A DNA stretch of 64,000 nucleotides from Moniliophthora roreri (lineage: Eukaryota; Basidiomycota; Agaricomycetes; Agaricales; Marasmiaceae). Under the pieces are notes generated by a model, which saw nothing but the letters and a program-made list of their open reading frames with translations, did no database searches and was not told the origin of the DNA. The translations under genes were made by a program, and so were the position numbers. The DNA is taken from positions 124,001-188,000 of the forward strand of contig LATX02000078.1 in the NCBI GenBank assembly GCA_001466705.2, read 5' to 3'. Shown one piece after another: positions 23,173-34,434 of the stretch. Within the stretch, counting starts at the first letter, position 1. The number at the start of each line of letters is the position of its first letter.

Positions 23173-24684
23173 ACGATCGAGGCCAGCCAAGCTCAACACT
23201 TTATTATCGACCTCGAGGTACGCAGATTTGATGCCTGGCGAGGACTCGAGCAACGATACAAAGGCTCTAGCTTTGCCTTCTGTCCATGGAGTACGGATAT
23301 AGAGACTCAAGGCTTTAAGCCTCGGAGGGAACCGTCGCTGCAGGAACTCGACTGAGATGGCGTCGTTTGGGAGCATCACGTAGCATTCTGGTAGATCCGA
23401 ATCACTAGCATCCGCTAGTAAATGAGGGAGGACCGGCGCTGGTACTGATCCCGACCTGCGGAACTTCTTCGAGCCGAGAGAATCCTTCCCCTCATGAAGA
23501 GATAGTTCCGTCAAGTCTTCAATAGGAAGGGTATCTAACAGCGGCTCCAAGTCTTCATACACGATGGGAAGACATTTGATATGCAGTGTCCTGAGGCGGC
23601 ATGCGGAGCGATGCATCATGTTGACTAGTGGTGAGAAAAGCTCAAGCTTTGCTCGCCTGTGCGGAACTGAGAATTTGGCCTCGCCGTCCAGTGTGTACGA
23701 TGTCAAAGCGGGGGCGGTAATGGCGTCGTGCAATATTGAACCGTCGATCAAGTAAGAGGGTTCTCCTGGTCCGAGTGCTACAGTCATCGACTGGAGTTGG
23801 GGAAGATATATCTCCTCCACGGTCCACCCTAGCTGTCGAGGCAAATCTGGGTGAGCAATCGTGACGTAAAGGTCGATGACATTGGGGCAAAGCTTGAGCA
23901 ATCCCACACAAGCTTCTGCGGAAGTGAAACCGATGCAGAGGTAGGTGATTTGCGTCAATGAGAACGCGAAGGACGGGTCTTCGAATGTTCGCAATCCAGA
24001 TAGTACCAGCTCCGAGAGCTGAAGGCTGCGGAGACGAGAGCAATTGGAAAGGGTATTGTAAAGAGTCGCGGCGTTCCATGGCTGGGTTGGATGCAGTAAT
24101 AGATGTTCTAGGTTCTGGAGCTGCGAACCAATCATCTTGAAGAATGGAGCAGCAAACACTTCAGACTCCAATTGCCTCCATCGGAATGACAAGACGCAAA
24201 TTCGCTCCGACTGAGCGAACACAATTCGCAAAATGTCGTGTCGAATATCTCGTGTATTTGGATTGATGGGTCCTTCCCACTCAAAGTTAAACCGACCATG
24301 CCCAAAAACGATGCCCATCGCGATGCAAATGCTCAAAGGAAAGCCTTTAGAGCGTTCAAGGTGAAGCTGGAAAAGCTCCAATATTCTGTCGTCGTAGTAA
24401 TGACCATTTTTGACGACCACGGACCATGATGACCAAAGCTCCGCGGTAGATAACGAGACGTCTCTCCAATGACTGCATACGGCACTGATCTGACTCGGTT
24501 CCAAGCCGGGTTTCACGTAACCACGGCGACGACGAGTTCGTCGGCTTTTGAATCCACTGATCGCGCCCGTTTTCTCCTTGACCTCTGCTTCACGTTCCTC
24601 GAACGATTTGACGGCGTACACGAGAACTCGAGAGAGAAGTTCTGGCAGAAGACGGTGAATGGGAGCGTCTGCCGACATCTTCAA
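23083..24684 (-). CDS. F-box-like protein with leucine-rich C-terminal region
   Basis: One uninterrupted exon gives about 530 residues. The F-box-like motif sits at residues about 8-90 (IHRLLPELLSRVLVYAVKSF, then SAVCSHWRDVSLSTAELWSS), interrupted by a basic insert, FKSRRTRRRRGYVKPG. Leucine-rich segments follow (LRSLQLSELVLSGLRTFED, LQSMTVALGPGEPSYLIDG, DLTELSLHEGKDSLG). The end, LREMQNAGLAVRVVQRGKDG, is shared with the F-box gene at 11688-13199. A second ATG two codons in is an equally good start. A broken copy of its 3' end lies at 20651-20735. Confidence 0.8.
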   Translation of the reverse strand: MKMSADAPIHRLLPELLSRVLVYAVKSFEEREAEVKEKTGAISGFKSRRTRRRRGYVKPGLEPSQISAVCSHWRDVSLSTAELWSSWSVVVKNGHYYDDRILELFQLHLERSKGFPLSICIAMGIVFGHGRFNFEWEGPINPNTRDIRHDILRIVFAQSERICVLSFRWRQLESEVFAAPFFKMIGSQLQNLEHLLLHPTQPWNAATLYNTLSNCSRLRSLQLSELVLSGLRTFEDPSFAFSLTQITYLCIGFTSAEACVGLLKLCPNVIDLYVTIAHPDLPRQLGWTVEEIYLPQLQSMTVALGPGEPSYLIDGSILHDAITAPALTSYTLDGEAKFSVPHRRAKLELFSPLVNMMHRSACRLRTLHIKCLPIVYEDLEPLLDTLPIEDLTELSLHEGKDSLGSKKFRRSGSVPAPVLPHLLADASDSDLPECYVMLPNDAISVEFLQRRFPPRLKALSLYIRTPWTEGKARAFVSLLESSPGIKSAYLEVDNKVLSLAGLDRLREMQNAGLAVRVVQRGKDGLKTLLGYEL

Positions 24685-25227
24685 CGTTGCGTTACAGTTT
24701 CGCGGATCGCCGTCACGGTTGACCCAAACCTCTGAGACACTGCGTTTAAAAGTTTTGAGGAAGGATGGAGCGCAGAGAAAAGTAGATCATACCCCTCTAT
24801 TGTCAATCTACGAGATGGTGGCGAGCTGATAGTGAAGCAAGAACCGGGAACCGACTATAAATGCAACGGTAAGCGCTGCGCGCTCAATAAGGTTCGCCAT
24901 CAAAATGCTGATTGGATAACGTCAGCACCACCTTACCCCGGTTTGCCCCATCCGTCCATCTTCCCGCTCTTCCATTCAAAGCGAAAGAATCATTGTATTG
25001 GTCAGTAGGCTGAACTTGAACTGGACTATAACAGGCTCGTTAGCTGAATGGTTCCTACCAATTGAAGATACAATATTCACCCCTGACGGCGGATCTGGAA
25101 GACCGGGAGGGCGATAAGAATCGAAGCGGGTGCATGGCACGGTGCGCGGCTTTTTACGTTGACTGCCATTGATTCGTTCATACTGTCGTGCAAGTCGTAC
25201 AGCAAGGAAGCCGGGGGGAAACGGCAA
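24685..25227. other. Intergenic region
   Basis: This holds the promoter of the minus-strand F-box gene and the 3' flank of the dioxygenase gene. Nothing further was recognised. Confidence 0.4.
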
Positions 25228-26714
25228 TCATTCAGTACTATTTCTTGCTGTTCGTGACCATGTTTCGGTCCTCTTCTCCAAACCACTGTCCCAGAGCGAA
25301 GCCAATACATGCCTGTCACCCTTCGTCCATGGTAGCCGAGAATGTTGCGTTGAAATGTTCTACTCATAGACCGGCACTCAGCAAAACCACATCTATGAAA
25401 AGGAACTAGTGCACGCACATTGATAATCATCACATCATTACTCTCCCACCTCGTCATTGTCCTTGTCTGCTCTACAAGGGAGAGCAGCAGATCGAGGTAC
25501 TCCATCGGGATAGGCGTGTCGTCGCCATACTGTACAAATAAGGTTCATAGGGCTCATTCAGTATCAGCACCTCAATGAAAGCTCACCTGCGGCGGAGGCT
25601 TGTAAAATCCGGTCTCCGTGTGATGTGGCGGATCCACTGTTCCCAATTTCACAGCACCTAGGTAAACCGAGACCAGATTACAGAACAACACTGGCAGATT
25701 TGTGTTTGGCTGTTTTCGTATCGCTGGTACCCGCTGTTTGGAATACAACCCGCCTTTATACTCGCCTTCCTCGATCCATTCGCATGTGCTTTCCGGCGAG
25801 ATACGTTTGATCTCTGCCTCGACCTTGCGCTTGACGGTGCCGTCATCGTCTTTAGGGGTAACTTGAGATCCCCAAGCATTGAGAATACCGTTACCCCATG
25901 CGGTGTTGGGGATATTGTTGGTGGGGTGATAGATGGTGTATGTTACGCCCTGTTGCGTTGCATTTCCAGGTTTATCTTACGTTCCGGGTTGAAGGGATGC
26001 TCGTACTAACCTTCTCAGTCAACGCGTCGATGAACTCTGGTGCCAAAAGTCTCATCTGCTCGTACAACACGTGTCCGGATGCCAATGCCGTCTCTCCCCC
26101 TTTTTTTTCACCATCATCATTTCCCATCAGCTTCGCCAGCCCCCGATAGAAAGACGCGTACCTTGTTCCGGGACGATTCCTGCCCAGAAGCATATGTGCG
26201 ATGGGAAGATATTGGACAAGCCGAATTCATTATGTGAGCCGATGTATAGGTCTGGTGGACCTCTTTATCCGGGGTGGTGTTCAGCGCGAATGGTTATACC
26301 AAGACAATCGGGGGCTGACTCACTCATTCGCCCTAGCGACATTCGGGGCTAACACTTTACGTTTCGCCATGTTGCCTACGTCGACGTGAGGCGTCCACTA
26401 TCACAAAAATCCAATCTCTGTTAGCGCTCGTGCTGGAGATATCATGATGACACGCGCACCCCGAATGAGTGGAGAAACTGGGAGAATTCATCTGCTGTGG
26501 TGATAGGCAGTCCTCGAAGGATGAGTGCACCGTGGTCGTCAAGGAGTTTTTCCAGCTTTTCTTGCCATGTAGATGCTGCTTGGATCCAATCTCGGAGTGT
26601 GTTCGAGTCATCAGGTGCTGGCGAAGCGACGTATGGGAACACAGCTCCGGAGGGCAGGATACGTTGGCCTGGGGTGGATATGGGTTGAAGATTGGGGAGG
26701 ACGTGGGTAGTCAT
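25228..26714 (-). CDS. TauD/TfdA (clavaminate-synthase-like) 2-oxoglutarate/Fe(II) dioxygenase
   Basis: The start at 26714 (MTTHVLPNLQPISTPGQRIL) leads into a first exon with FPYVASPAPDDSNTLRDWIQ, KLEKLLDDHGALILRGLPIT and EFSQFLHSFG, the usual N-terminal part of this family. The next exons give PPDLYIGSHNEFGLSNIFPS, where the HNE (H-x-D/E) metal pair lies, then GVTYTIYHPTNNIPNTAWGN and a basic linker. The end is DVMIIN joined across an intron (gtgcgtgcac to gagtag) to NISTQHSRLPW, which supplies the distal metal His and the following Arg, and KGDRHVLASLWDS. Stop at 25228-25230. All three metal ligands are present, so an active enzyme is likely; substrate is unknown. Two 5' relics of this gene lie at about 30290-30440 and 33100-33453. 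Confidence 0.82.
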
Positions 26715-27187
26715 TGTCGCATTGTACTCAATACTTTTCGGGTCTTTTGCTTATATGGGTAGGTCTCATGTTTTCAATCGTCGTCATCTCGATTTATTTT
26801 GACGAGATTCCGTAATGCGGGGGAATAGAACGAGCCGCTCTCGTTTCCACATCAGACGTTTGTGATGGTTAATCTATACTGCGTCTCTGCTGTGATTGCG
26901 TCTAGCTCATGTCACTTGACACTGCGGAACATTCATGTACATTTTGGAGTGAATCGCTGTCAACTGATACATATGTGGTGCCAGTGGATTCATTGGTGAT
27001 TCTAGACGTAAATTTGCTACTCAAGACTGGATGTTTGTAGGGATTACAGTGGACTCTAGTTTCTCCCATATGAAAGCTATCTCCAAATGACGAGCAATCA
27101 CAAGATGAACGGTAAGCTTTGAATACTAGCACAACGAGGCTTTAGGAGAAACTGGGACCCTAGTTGACTATTAGGCTTGCTATTCAC
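26715..27187. promoter_or_regulatory. Dioxygenase promoter region, copied elsewhere
   Basis: These 470 bp lie 5' of the dioxygenase and 3' of the dsRBM gene. Sequence such as cttttcgggtcttttgctta and tgcggaacattcatgta recurs next to the relic at 33453-33840 and, more degraded, at 30440-30640, so this flank was copied with the modules. Confidence 0.6.
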
Positions 27188-27607
27188 CTACAATTGCCTA
27201 GGACAGTAGTCAGTACAATTATTTGTCGGATAAATTGGACTGACTTGACACGCCTGTTGAGCTGCGTTCGCTTTCGCGGCAGCCTTGGTCCCCCCGACAC
27301 CCTTTCCTTTTACTACACCATTCACTTGAACGACTGCCTTGAATATAAGGGCCAATAAAGAATATCTGAATCTCTCACCCTTGCAAAGAACTGTCCAAAC
27401 CGGTTTATCGGATGGGTATTGCACAGATTCAGTGTAGCTGAGGGCAGTAGGATCTTGACCAGGCTTTTGAAAGTCTTCCAATTCAAACCATCAGTTAAAC
27501 ATAAGCAGTACTATATTTTCACGAGGCGTACGGTTGTTCAGTAGCGTGATGTATTTTGTACCGGAGCCAGAACCCGAAGAATCTGGGAGTGGGGGGGTTG
27601 AGACCAT
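27188..27607 (-). CDS. Small stand-alone dsRNA-binding-motif protein, copy 1
   Basis: Three small exons fit. Exon 1 starts at 27607 (MVSTPPLPDSSGSGSGTKYI) and ends LLNN. Exon 2 is HFQKPGQDPTALSYTES through VWTVLCK. After a 57-nt intron (gtgagagatt to cgttcaag) exon 3 gives VNGVVKGKGVGGTKAAAK and ANAAQQACQ, ending CPRQL. The joined product is the canonical dsRBM order: N-terminal helix, W-T-V-x-C-K-V-N-G strand, G-x-G-x-G-x-T-K loop and A-A-K second helix, which binds the dsRNA phosphate backbone. At about 95 residues it is little more than the domain. Whether it acts in RNA silencing or as an adaptor is unknown. An extra upstream exon (27727-27880, TEPHSELLEEHTLSFHSP) may belong to it. Confidence 0.68.
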
Positions 27608-27892
27608 ACTCTCATATTCGGAGTTTATCCCCGAAAAATCTGGGAATCCGGAGTTTCTCATTCTTATCATTCTCTAAGCCAACGGTAAAGGCCTTAGTCA
27701 GTCAAACACAGTGAAGACTGAAGAATCACTCACGCGGTAATCGGAATAGTTGATAGCCTGCCAATTTGTTTCCTGTTCTAAGACAACGGAGATCGTGCCA
27801 TCCGCGCTGGGGGAATGGAAACTCAAGGTATGTTCTTCCAGCAGTTCGGAATGGGGTTCAGTATATATCATCTCTCGATTTCGATCCAAACG

Positions 27893-29610
27893 TTAGCGCG
27901 CACGCTCCCAATGTTGGACGAGACCCACACCTTCATTCGGCGTGAAAACTAATTTGAACCGAGAAGCCAACGATTTGAGAAATGCAGAAGGGTTGAATGA
28001 ATCTCGAACCTATGGTAGCTGTATCAGTTACACTAGCCTGAGACCGATGGAACTTACATTGTCCCATAACGCAATCCAATCGTCATCATGCGAGATAGCA
28101 ACCAAGTCTGAATCCGGTGGGGCACCGCTCACTTCAAACATAAAGTCGTTGATCAGGTCGCATGGATGAAACTAGGTTTGTCAGTTTGGACTTCTCATGA
28201 ATTTGAGCCGTCTCACCGACGGTTCTTCTCGGGCCAGGCTGTCATCAATTAGCACTTGAACCTCATGGCCTTGAGTTTGGGATGTTGATCCTACTATCCT
28301 CGTATACCCCCCGGTGACCCCCTGCGAGTTGTAGGAACTCGACTCTGGCGCCAGACTGATTGCGTTATTTGAGTCTGATCTTCCAGATGGCATTGTGTTT
28401 ATCCCAAAGGCATCGAAAATTTTCCCTGCCTCAAACTCGTTGCTAGTAATGTCCTCAACCTTCAACTTGGAATTCTTCCTCTTCAGGGTGACTTTGAAGC
28501 CCAAGAGGAAAACACATTGGTTTGAAGTTGGCCTCGGGCCCCTACCATCTAACCTTCTTGCATTCGGATGACAACGTGTTTCGCAGCGACCATGGTGTCC
28601 CCAGTCATATCTGTCATAGCCTCCGTCGATAGATTTAACAACATTGAAAGGAAGGGACACTGTGTCGGGGTCCGGATTGTAGAAGGACGCAATACCCCAT
28701 GATGGGCATTTCTCCCATCCAGTCACCAAATACAATGATGGATTGGTGTCGGATGAAAATTCCCTTCCTCTACGTTCCTGGGCGTATTCAAACCAAGATC
28801 TAGCATGCCTTTGTGCATATGTCCGGAATGCAGCCTTGCTTTCCAGTTTGCACAGCGAACTACCCTCTGGCAGCATCAGGATAGCGCCTTGACGGTGCGA
28901 AGAAGTAAACTCATACGATCGAGCAAACCTGCAGTAATTTCAGTGGTAAGATATACGAAATGCGAGTTAACGGACGAACTTGGGATCCAAGCTCCCGTCG
29001 ATACGATTCTTTGACAAAGAATGTTTAGGGCCGGTAATATCACTATCTCTCTCGCGATGATATGGATGCCGCGTCTCATCGAGTTCCTGTAATGGAAGAG
29101 GAGCAAATCCTGCTGGAAAACCACGACGATTTATAGGATGATCTGCCGCTTCGGTGATGTTGAACAGAAAGTCGAATGGAGTATCACGTTGGAGGATTCC
29201 GACGTCGCCAATTCTGATCCCTTCGTGCCTATACTCCTCTGGAAGAGCTGAATTGGGCTCAGGACACCAAAGAGGATACCCATTTTTCTCCTCAAACAGG
29301 AGTAAGGCGTACCGAAGACTATTGTGAAGCGCAGGATTACAGGGACAAGGAACCGGAGGACAGTGATACTGTATGCTAGTCTGATTGTGTTGAAGCCCCG
29401 CCGGCGGGCCCGATGAGTCAATGAGGACAGCTAAGGGTCAAAAGGGCTCACTAAAGCATGAAATAAGTATATCAGGAAGATACACTCACTGAACTGAGAG
29501 GGAATCTCTGGATGTGTGTGATTATGGTGATGAGTGTGCTGATCCCTTCCGATTTGGTTGAGATCCCTCGTGTTCACTACAAAGGAATGTGCATCCGAAA
29601 CCGTAGCCAT
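27893..29610 (-). CDS. Lineage-specific Agaricomycete protein with NLR-like N-terminal leader
   Basis: Start at 29610 ([20 protein letters not shown]) followed by a His-rich [15 protein letters not shown]. This leader resembles the N-termini of short mushroom NLR proteins (compare KFVIEGGEFYNVDGDYHETT of the gene at 53681). The middle has [20 protein letters not shown], a segment shared by many uncharacterised mushroom proteins, then [16 protein letters not shown]. The last exons give [53 protein letters not shown] and [16 protein letters not shown], stop at 27893-27895. No catalytic motif was seen; function is unknown. Its upstream region is a copy of that of the next gene (30712-31915). Confidence 0.6.
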
Positions 29611-29705
29611 GCAGGAAGTTTCAGACCAGAGGGAAGTAGATTTTGACTTGGAATCGACGTGTGTTGTCTCTTGGGAAGGGTAGGGAATGGTTCTGTCATC
29701 GCTCC

Positions 29706-30480
29706 AACATCACTCTAGGAAACCAGTGATCGTGTGAAAGTTTTGCCGCGCGTCGTCGCGGCTTTGCACAATCACCTTCAACTTGCCGTCACCTCCCGTC
29801 AGAGATCTTTTTTTATTTTGCTGATAGTATCGTAGCTCTGAGGCAATTAAGGACTTTGGCATGAAATTCTTCATACATCTGATCCGACGTTTGCTTACTC
29901 AGGTACTCTTGGGACGAGGCGGCAGACTTGATAAAACACCTTATAAAACGAGTCGTTTATGCATATCAAAATGACAGAGCTAACTGCAGCAGTAGGGTCA
30001 CACCTCCGGCTGAGTAGATTGTAAAATATGAGAGTCTTCAGCTAGGCCAGCAGTTTGAAATGGACGAATAATGGATTACTTACATCCGGTGCTTGGAATG
30101 GACCCATCTTTCTGCAGCAGAGGATACTAAAGAGAGGCGAATGTTTAGGGCTGTATTCTGTACAAATCCACAGCTCAAGGTGCATAGGAAAATACACCCA
30201 CTACCTCCCTGTGCTTCTCAAATCACATCTATTGTGCCCAGGGTACCATTTTAGGGTGTATATCAGTGAAATTACAGAGAACGGGCTGACTCACTCATTC
30301 GCCCTAGCGTCATTTTAGCAGCCTATTGAATCACCAGATACTGGTAAAGCGACGTATGGGAACACAGCTTTGGTGGGCAGGATACATTGGCCTGGGATGG
30401 ATATGGGTTGGAAATTGGGGAGGGAATAGGTAGTCCTTGTTGTACTGGATGCTTTTCAGATCTTTTGCTTGTATGGGCAG
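29706..30480. repeat. Shared upstream module R, copy 1 (with dioxygenase relic)
   Basis: The sequence from ctctaggaaaccagtgat onward matches 31988-33480 (copy 2, split there by an hAT-type MITE), and its middle part matches 36230-36560 (copy 3). Matching landmarks include gatccgacgtttgcttac, gcagaggatact and ctcaaatcacatct. It lies immediately 5' of the minus-strand gene starting at 29610, so it probably contains that gene's promoter. Confidence 0.75.
30290..30440 (-). pseudogene. Degraded 5' relic of the TfdA-like dioxygenase
   Basis: Pieces match the intact gene at 26310-26714: gactcactcattcgcccta, then after a large internal deletion gcgacgtatgggaacacag and ggatatgggttg. The initiator codon position is altered and the frame is lost. 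Only the first intron edge and part of exon 1 remain. Confidence 0.7.
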
Positions 30481-30711
30481 GTCTCATGTCTTCGGTCGTC
30501 GCTATGTCGGATTATTCTGACAGGATTCCATGGTGCAAGGAAACAGAGCAAGCCACAGGTATAATTAGACTGATAGTCTATAGTCAATCTATAGTACCTC
30601 AGGACATCTGGAACATTTATATACATTCTCGTCAATCATACATTTTGTGCACGCTCTAAATTCGGCATTAGACCATAGCCTTTCTGTACAAGCATTCGTG
30701 TATCGAGACCA

Positions 30712-31915
30712 TTAGGATTCTTCTTCTTTCTTGAAAGTTTGAGAATCCGGGAGCAGTCTCCTATCACAAACTGGACATTTCCCAACATCCTGCATTCCAA
30801 CGACAGTCTCCACACAACCTCGGAATGCCTCCCACTTTATGTTGTCGTCGTCCTCGAGCTTCCCCGTCACCGCGGGCTTGAACTCTGGCCATCCTTGCTT
30901 GCCAACCTCGTCGTGAAGCACTTGGGAGCCAACGAAAAGCCAGTCCCTTTGGTGGCCCTTGAGTTTGACAAACTTCTTCTCTTTGAGCCAACCCATGCCC
31001 CGGATAATGAGTGCATTGAGGAAGCGCTCGTACTCAGACTTTTTCGAGAGGTCAGAATCCTTTTCGCCATATTCTTCGACGTCGTTCCAGTCCCGCCAAT
31101 CTTTACAGGATACGCAATATATATGTTTAGCTGTGTCGGGGTTGTATCCCGCAATAGCGTTGCGGCCCGAAGAAGTTTAGCGTACAGCATCAATAATGAC
31201 ACCAGGTCACTCACCAAAGTTATCTCCCCGCCTTCACCATAAGATATTTCAGACCGGATATACCAGCCGTCCGCGGGGATCCACAACTTGTCCTCAAAAC
31301 GGTGCACGTAGCCTTCGTCTTCGGGAAAAATTGCTATTTAGCATTTATCACTCGCGCAGGCACAATATGCGATCACGTACCTATGATATCGTCCTCGTGT
31401 ATAATGTGGAGCCTGTTTGGGTCGGCGAATAGCTCTGACTGCCCTACCGACTTCCTTATTCTATCTAATTGCTCGTCATCAAGTGTTCTAGCCCTAAGAT
31501 TCAGTGACGACACATTCTATGAGAAACAGAGGTATACCTTCTCACACCTTCCCTGATTTCGGACCAAGAAACGAAGTAGTAGCACTTGGCTAGTACTTTG
31601 TTGCCCACTCTGCGTAACTCCTGAATCCGGGCCTTCCTTATCATATTCGGATTCACCTTGTTTAGAGGCACGCGCCTTGATCTGGCCCATTTCCGCACCT
31701 GTGGCGTTGCCAGAAACACGCTGCATATTTCAATTGTAAGTAAACTTTATAGCGCTTGTATTGAATATCAGTACTTACTGTTCATTGTGCTTAATTTCAG
31801 TGCCACCCTTGAGGAAGAAAGGTTTTTCTACGCCCCTCTCCCATTTTGCCTCAAGGGGCTCACGGGGTACAGAAGAGTTGTTGGCTTTTGAACGAAGGCG
31901 GCGCTCGGGAGGCAT
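30712..31915 (-). CDS. Uncharacterised Agaricomycete protein with C-terminal CPVC motif
   Basis: Start at 31915 (MPPERRLRSKANNSSVPREP). Exons continue with FFLKGGTEIKHNEQ, a polar linker (RVSGNATGAEMGQIKARA), RTLDDEQLDRIRKSVGQSEL, GYVHRFEDKLWIPADGWYIR, YNPDTAKHIYCVSCKDWRDW, SEYERFLNALIIRGMGWLKE and DWLFVGSQVLHDEVGKQGWP. The end is CPVCDRRLLPDSQTFKKEEE. Two Cys-pair motifs (CVSC and CPVC) could hold a metal, but no known finger was recognised. Exon joins are tentative. The upstream region is module R, shared with the neighbouring genes, so the genes may be co-regulated. Confidence 0.5.
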
Positions 31916-32057
31916 TTGATGTCGTGGCGCTTGATCAAGAGGCAATCAGTCTTATGTAATCAGCCCTATGTTGACTCTCAGTCTCGGCTCTAGGAAACCA
32001 GTGATTGTGGGAAAGTTTTGTCGTTACGCGTCGTCGCGGCTTTTGCACAACACCAAT

Positions 32058-32599
32058 CAGGGGGGAGGCGGGCCGTGGTTCCGGAACACCGGGACGGTTG
32101 GTTGGTTGCCCGATGGCCGGCTTAAAAAAATTTTTGAGCCAATTTTTTTTTCAAATTTTGAACACTTTCTCAGTAACCAAAGGTTCTTTTATGACCACCT
32201 TCATAGCAGAAAGACTCAAATTTGCTCCTATATGCCTTCTTGAACCAACTTACACCCTGGATAAACATACTATCCTTAGATCTTAGCAGATATCAATCCC
32301 TAGAGATTTGCAGTTGCTTGCTTGGGCTCCTGTACCTAGAATATAATGTAGATGAACCTTACAAACAGTTTGAAACATTCTACTGCAGACTTCGGTATAT
32401 TGTGCTCGCACTTCGCTGAACCTAGCTAATGCGAAGGGGGAAGAGGACCAGCGCTAGTCAGGTGCTTGCTACTTAGCGCCGGTGATGTCATGTGAACTAC
32501 CTTCCATATATGGTAGTCAGTGGTTGGTTGGTTCACCGCGACGGTCCTTAAAAAAAAATTCGACCCCATGTACAAAAAAAAAAATTTCCCTCCCCCCTG
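32058..32599. mobile_element. hAT-type MITE with perfect 8-bp target duplication
   Basis: A 542-bp element bounded by perfect 11-bp terminal inverted repeats (CAGGGGGGAGG) and flanked on both sides by ACACCAAT (32050-32057 and 32600-32607). An 8-bp duplication plus CAG-type ends is the hallmark of hAT transposons. There is no transposase frame, so it is non-autonomous. Subterminal direct repeats (ggttggttggtt followed by a cttaaaaaaa run) occur near both ends. Confidence 0.88.
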
Positions 32600-33099
32600 A
32601 CACCAATCATTATCGTGCCGTCACCAGCCGTCAGAATCTTGCTGGTAGTATCATAACTCTGAGGCAATTAAGAACTTTGGTATGAAATCTCTCTGGGCAT
32701 CCGATCCGACGTTTGCTTACCCAGGTACTTACTCTTGGGACGAGGCGGCAGACTTGATAAAACACCTTATATCGTTTATGCATATCCAAATGACTAGGAT
32801 CACATCTCTGGCTGAATAAATTGTAAAATATGGAAGTCTTCAGCTAGGCCAGCGGTTTGAAACGGACGAATGATGGATTACTTACATCTGGTGCGTGGAT
32901 TGGACCCAGCAGAGGATACTGAATAGAGGCGAATATTTAGGGCTGTATTCTGTGCGAATCCGCAGCTCAAGGTGCATCCGAAACTTTACCCATGCTTCTC
33001 AAATCACATCTGTTGTGCCCAGGGTACCATCTCAGGGTGTATATCAGTAAAATTATAAAGAACGGGGGCTGACTCACTCATTCGCACTAGCGACACTCT

Positions 33100-33453
33100 A
33101 GCGGCCTATGTTTCGCTGTGTTGCCTACCGTCAACGTGAGGTGTCCACTGTCCAAAATCCAATCCCTGTTAGCGCCCGTTCTGGAGATGACACACGTACC
33201 CCGAACGAATAAAGAAACTGGAAGAATTCGACTGCGGTGGTGATAGACAGTCCTCGAAGGATGAGTGCACTCTGTCGTCGAGAAGCTTTTCTAGCTTTTC
33301 TTGCCATGTCGATGCTGCTTGGATCCAATCTCGGAGTGTGTTTGAATAATCAGGTGCTGGCGAAGCGACGTATGGAAACACAGCTCTGGAGGGCAGGATA
33401 TGTTGGCCTGGGATGGATATGGGTTGAAGATTGGGGAGGACGTGGGTAGTCAT
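33100..33453 (-). pseudogene. Second 5' relic of the TfdA-like dioxygenase
   Basis: The initiator and most of exon 1 are preserved (MTTHVLPNLQPISIPGQHIL, SRAVFPYVASPAPDYSNTLR, QEKLEKLLDD), then a small deletion at about 33272 shifts the frame. The first intron edge is kept, and the copy ends at about 33060 before the exon with the metal-binding HNE. It is therefore a truncated, non-functional copy, younger than the relic at 30290-30440. Confidence 0.8.
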
Positions 33454-33864
33454 TGTCGATGCTTTTCGGGCCTTTTGCTTATATGGGTAGGTCTCATGTC
33501 TTGGGTCGTCGCTATCTCGGATTATTTGACGAGATTCCGTGATGCGGGGAAATAGAACGAGCCGCTCTCGTTTCCACATCAGACGTTTGTGATGGTTCAT
33601 CTATTTGAACTGCGTCTCCACTGTGATACTGCGGAACATTCATGTATATTTTGAAGCAGATCGCTGTCAATTGTGGTGCCAATAAATATATGTATGATCT
33701 GGATGTTTATAGGGATTACAGTGGACTCTATTTTCTCCCTGAAAGCTATCTCCAAACGAGTGATCACAAGAGGAACGATAAGCTTGCCTGTCGCTCTCAA
33801 TACTAGTAAAATCAAGTTTTGGGAGAGACTGGGACCCTAGTTGAGTACTTGGCTTGCTATTCAC

Positions 33865-34434
33865 CTACAATTGCCTAGGACGGCAGTCAGTACAATTACT
33901 TGTCGGATAAATTCGACTGACTTGATACGCCTGTCGAGCTGCGTCCCCTTTCGCAGCAGCCCTGGTCCCCGCGACACCCATTCCTCTTGCTTCACCATTC
34001 ACTTGAAAGATTGCCTTGAATATAAGGGCCAATAAAGAATATCTGAATCTCTCACCCTTACAAACAACAGTCCAAACCGCTTTATCGGATGGGCCTTGCA
34101 CAGATTCAGCGTAGCTGAGGACGGTAGGGTCTTGACCAAGCTTTCGAAAGTCTTCCAATTTGAGTCATCAGTTAAACACAAGCAGCATTATATTTTCACG
34201 AGGCGTACGATTGTTCAGTAGCGTGGTGTATCCTGTACTGAAGTAAGAATCCGACTGATATGGGAGTGTAAGGGGAACATACTCGCAAATTCGAATGGAT
34301 GAATCTTGAAACTGAATTGAGCCGACGGAAAACCGGGCTGCTGCGGTTGCTGCTTCTAGCCCATAAAGCAAGAAAAGATCATTTACTTTGCATGCGTCAA
34401 TACTGGACAGAACGTCTTGCCTGATCTGAAGCAT
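33865..34434 (-). CDS. Small dsRNA-binding-motif protein, copy 2
   Basis: It parallels the gene at 27188-27607: LLNN joined to HFRKLGQDPTVLSYAES, through VWTVVCK, an intron (gtgagagatt to ctttcaag), then VNGEARGMGVAGTRAAAK and GDAARQAYQ, ending CRPRQL. The dsRBM core is conserved although the second-helix lysines differ. The 5' part is replaced: the frame upstream (MLQIRQDVLSSIDACKVNDL from 34434) overlaps the end of the neighbouring membrane-protein gene, and the copy-1 start is not present. It may be a functional diverged paralog or a decaying copy. Confidence 0.5.

Larger units (their letters stand above)
31988..33480. repeat. Shared upstream module R, copy 2 (interrupted by the MITE at 32058-32599)
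   Basis: Apart from the inserted element this copy follows copy 1 closely, from ctctaggaaaccagtgat through gacgaggcggcagacttg to the dioxygenase relic. The paralogous copy at 29760 provides a natural empty site for the insertion. Confidence 0.78.

Noticed and set aside
32100..32580. Open frames inside the MITE
   Set aside because: They consist of A/T-rich and subterminal repeat sequence with no transposase motif.
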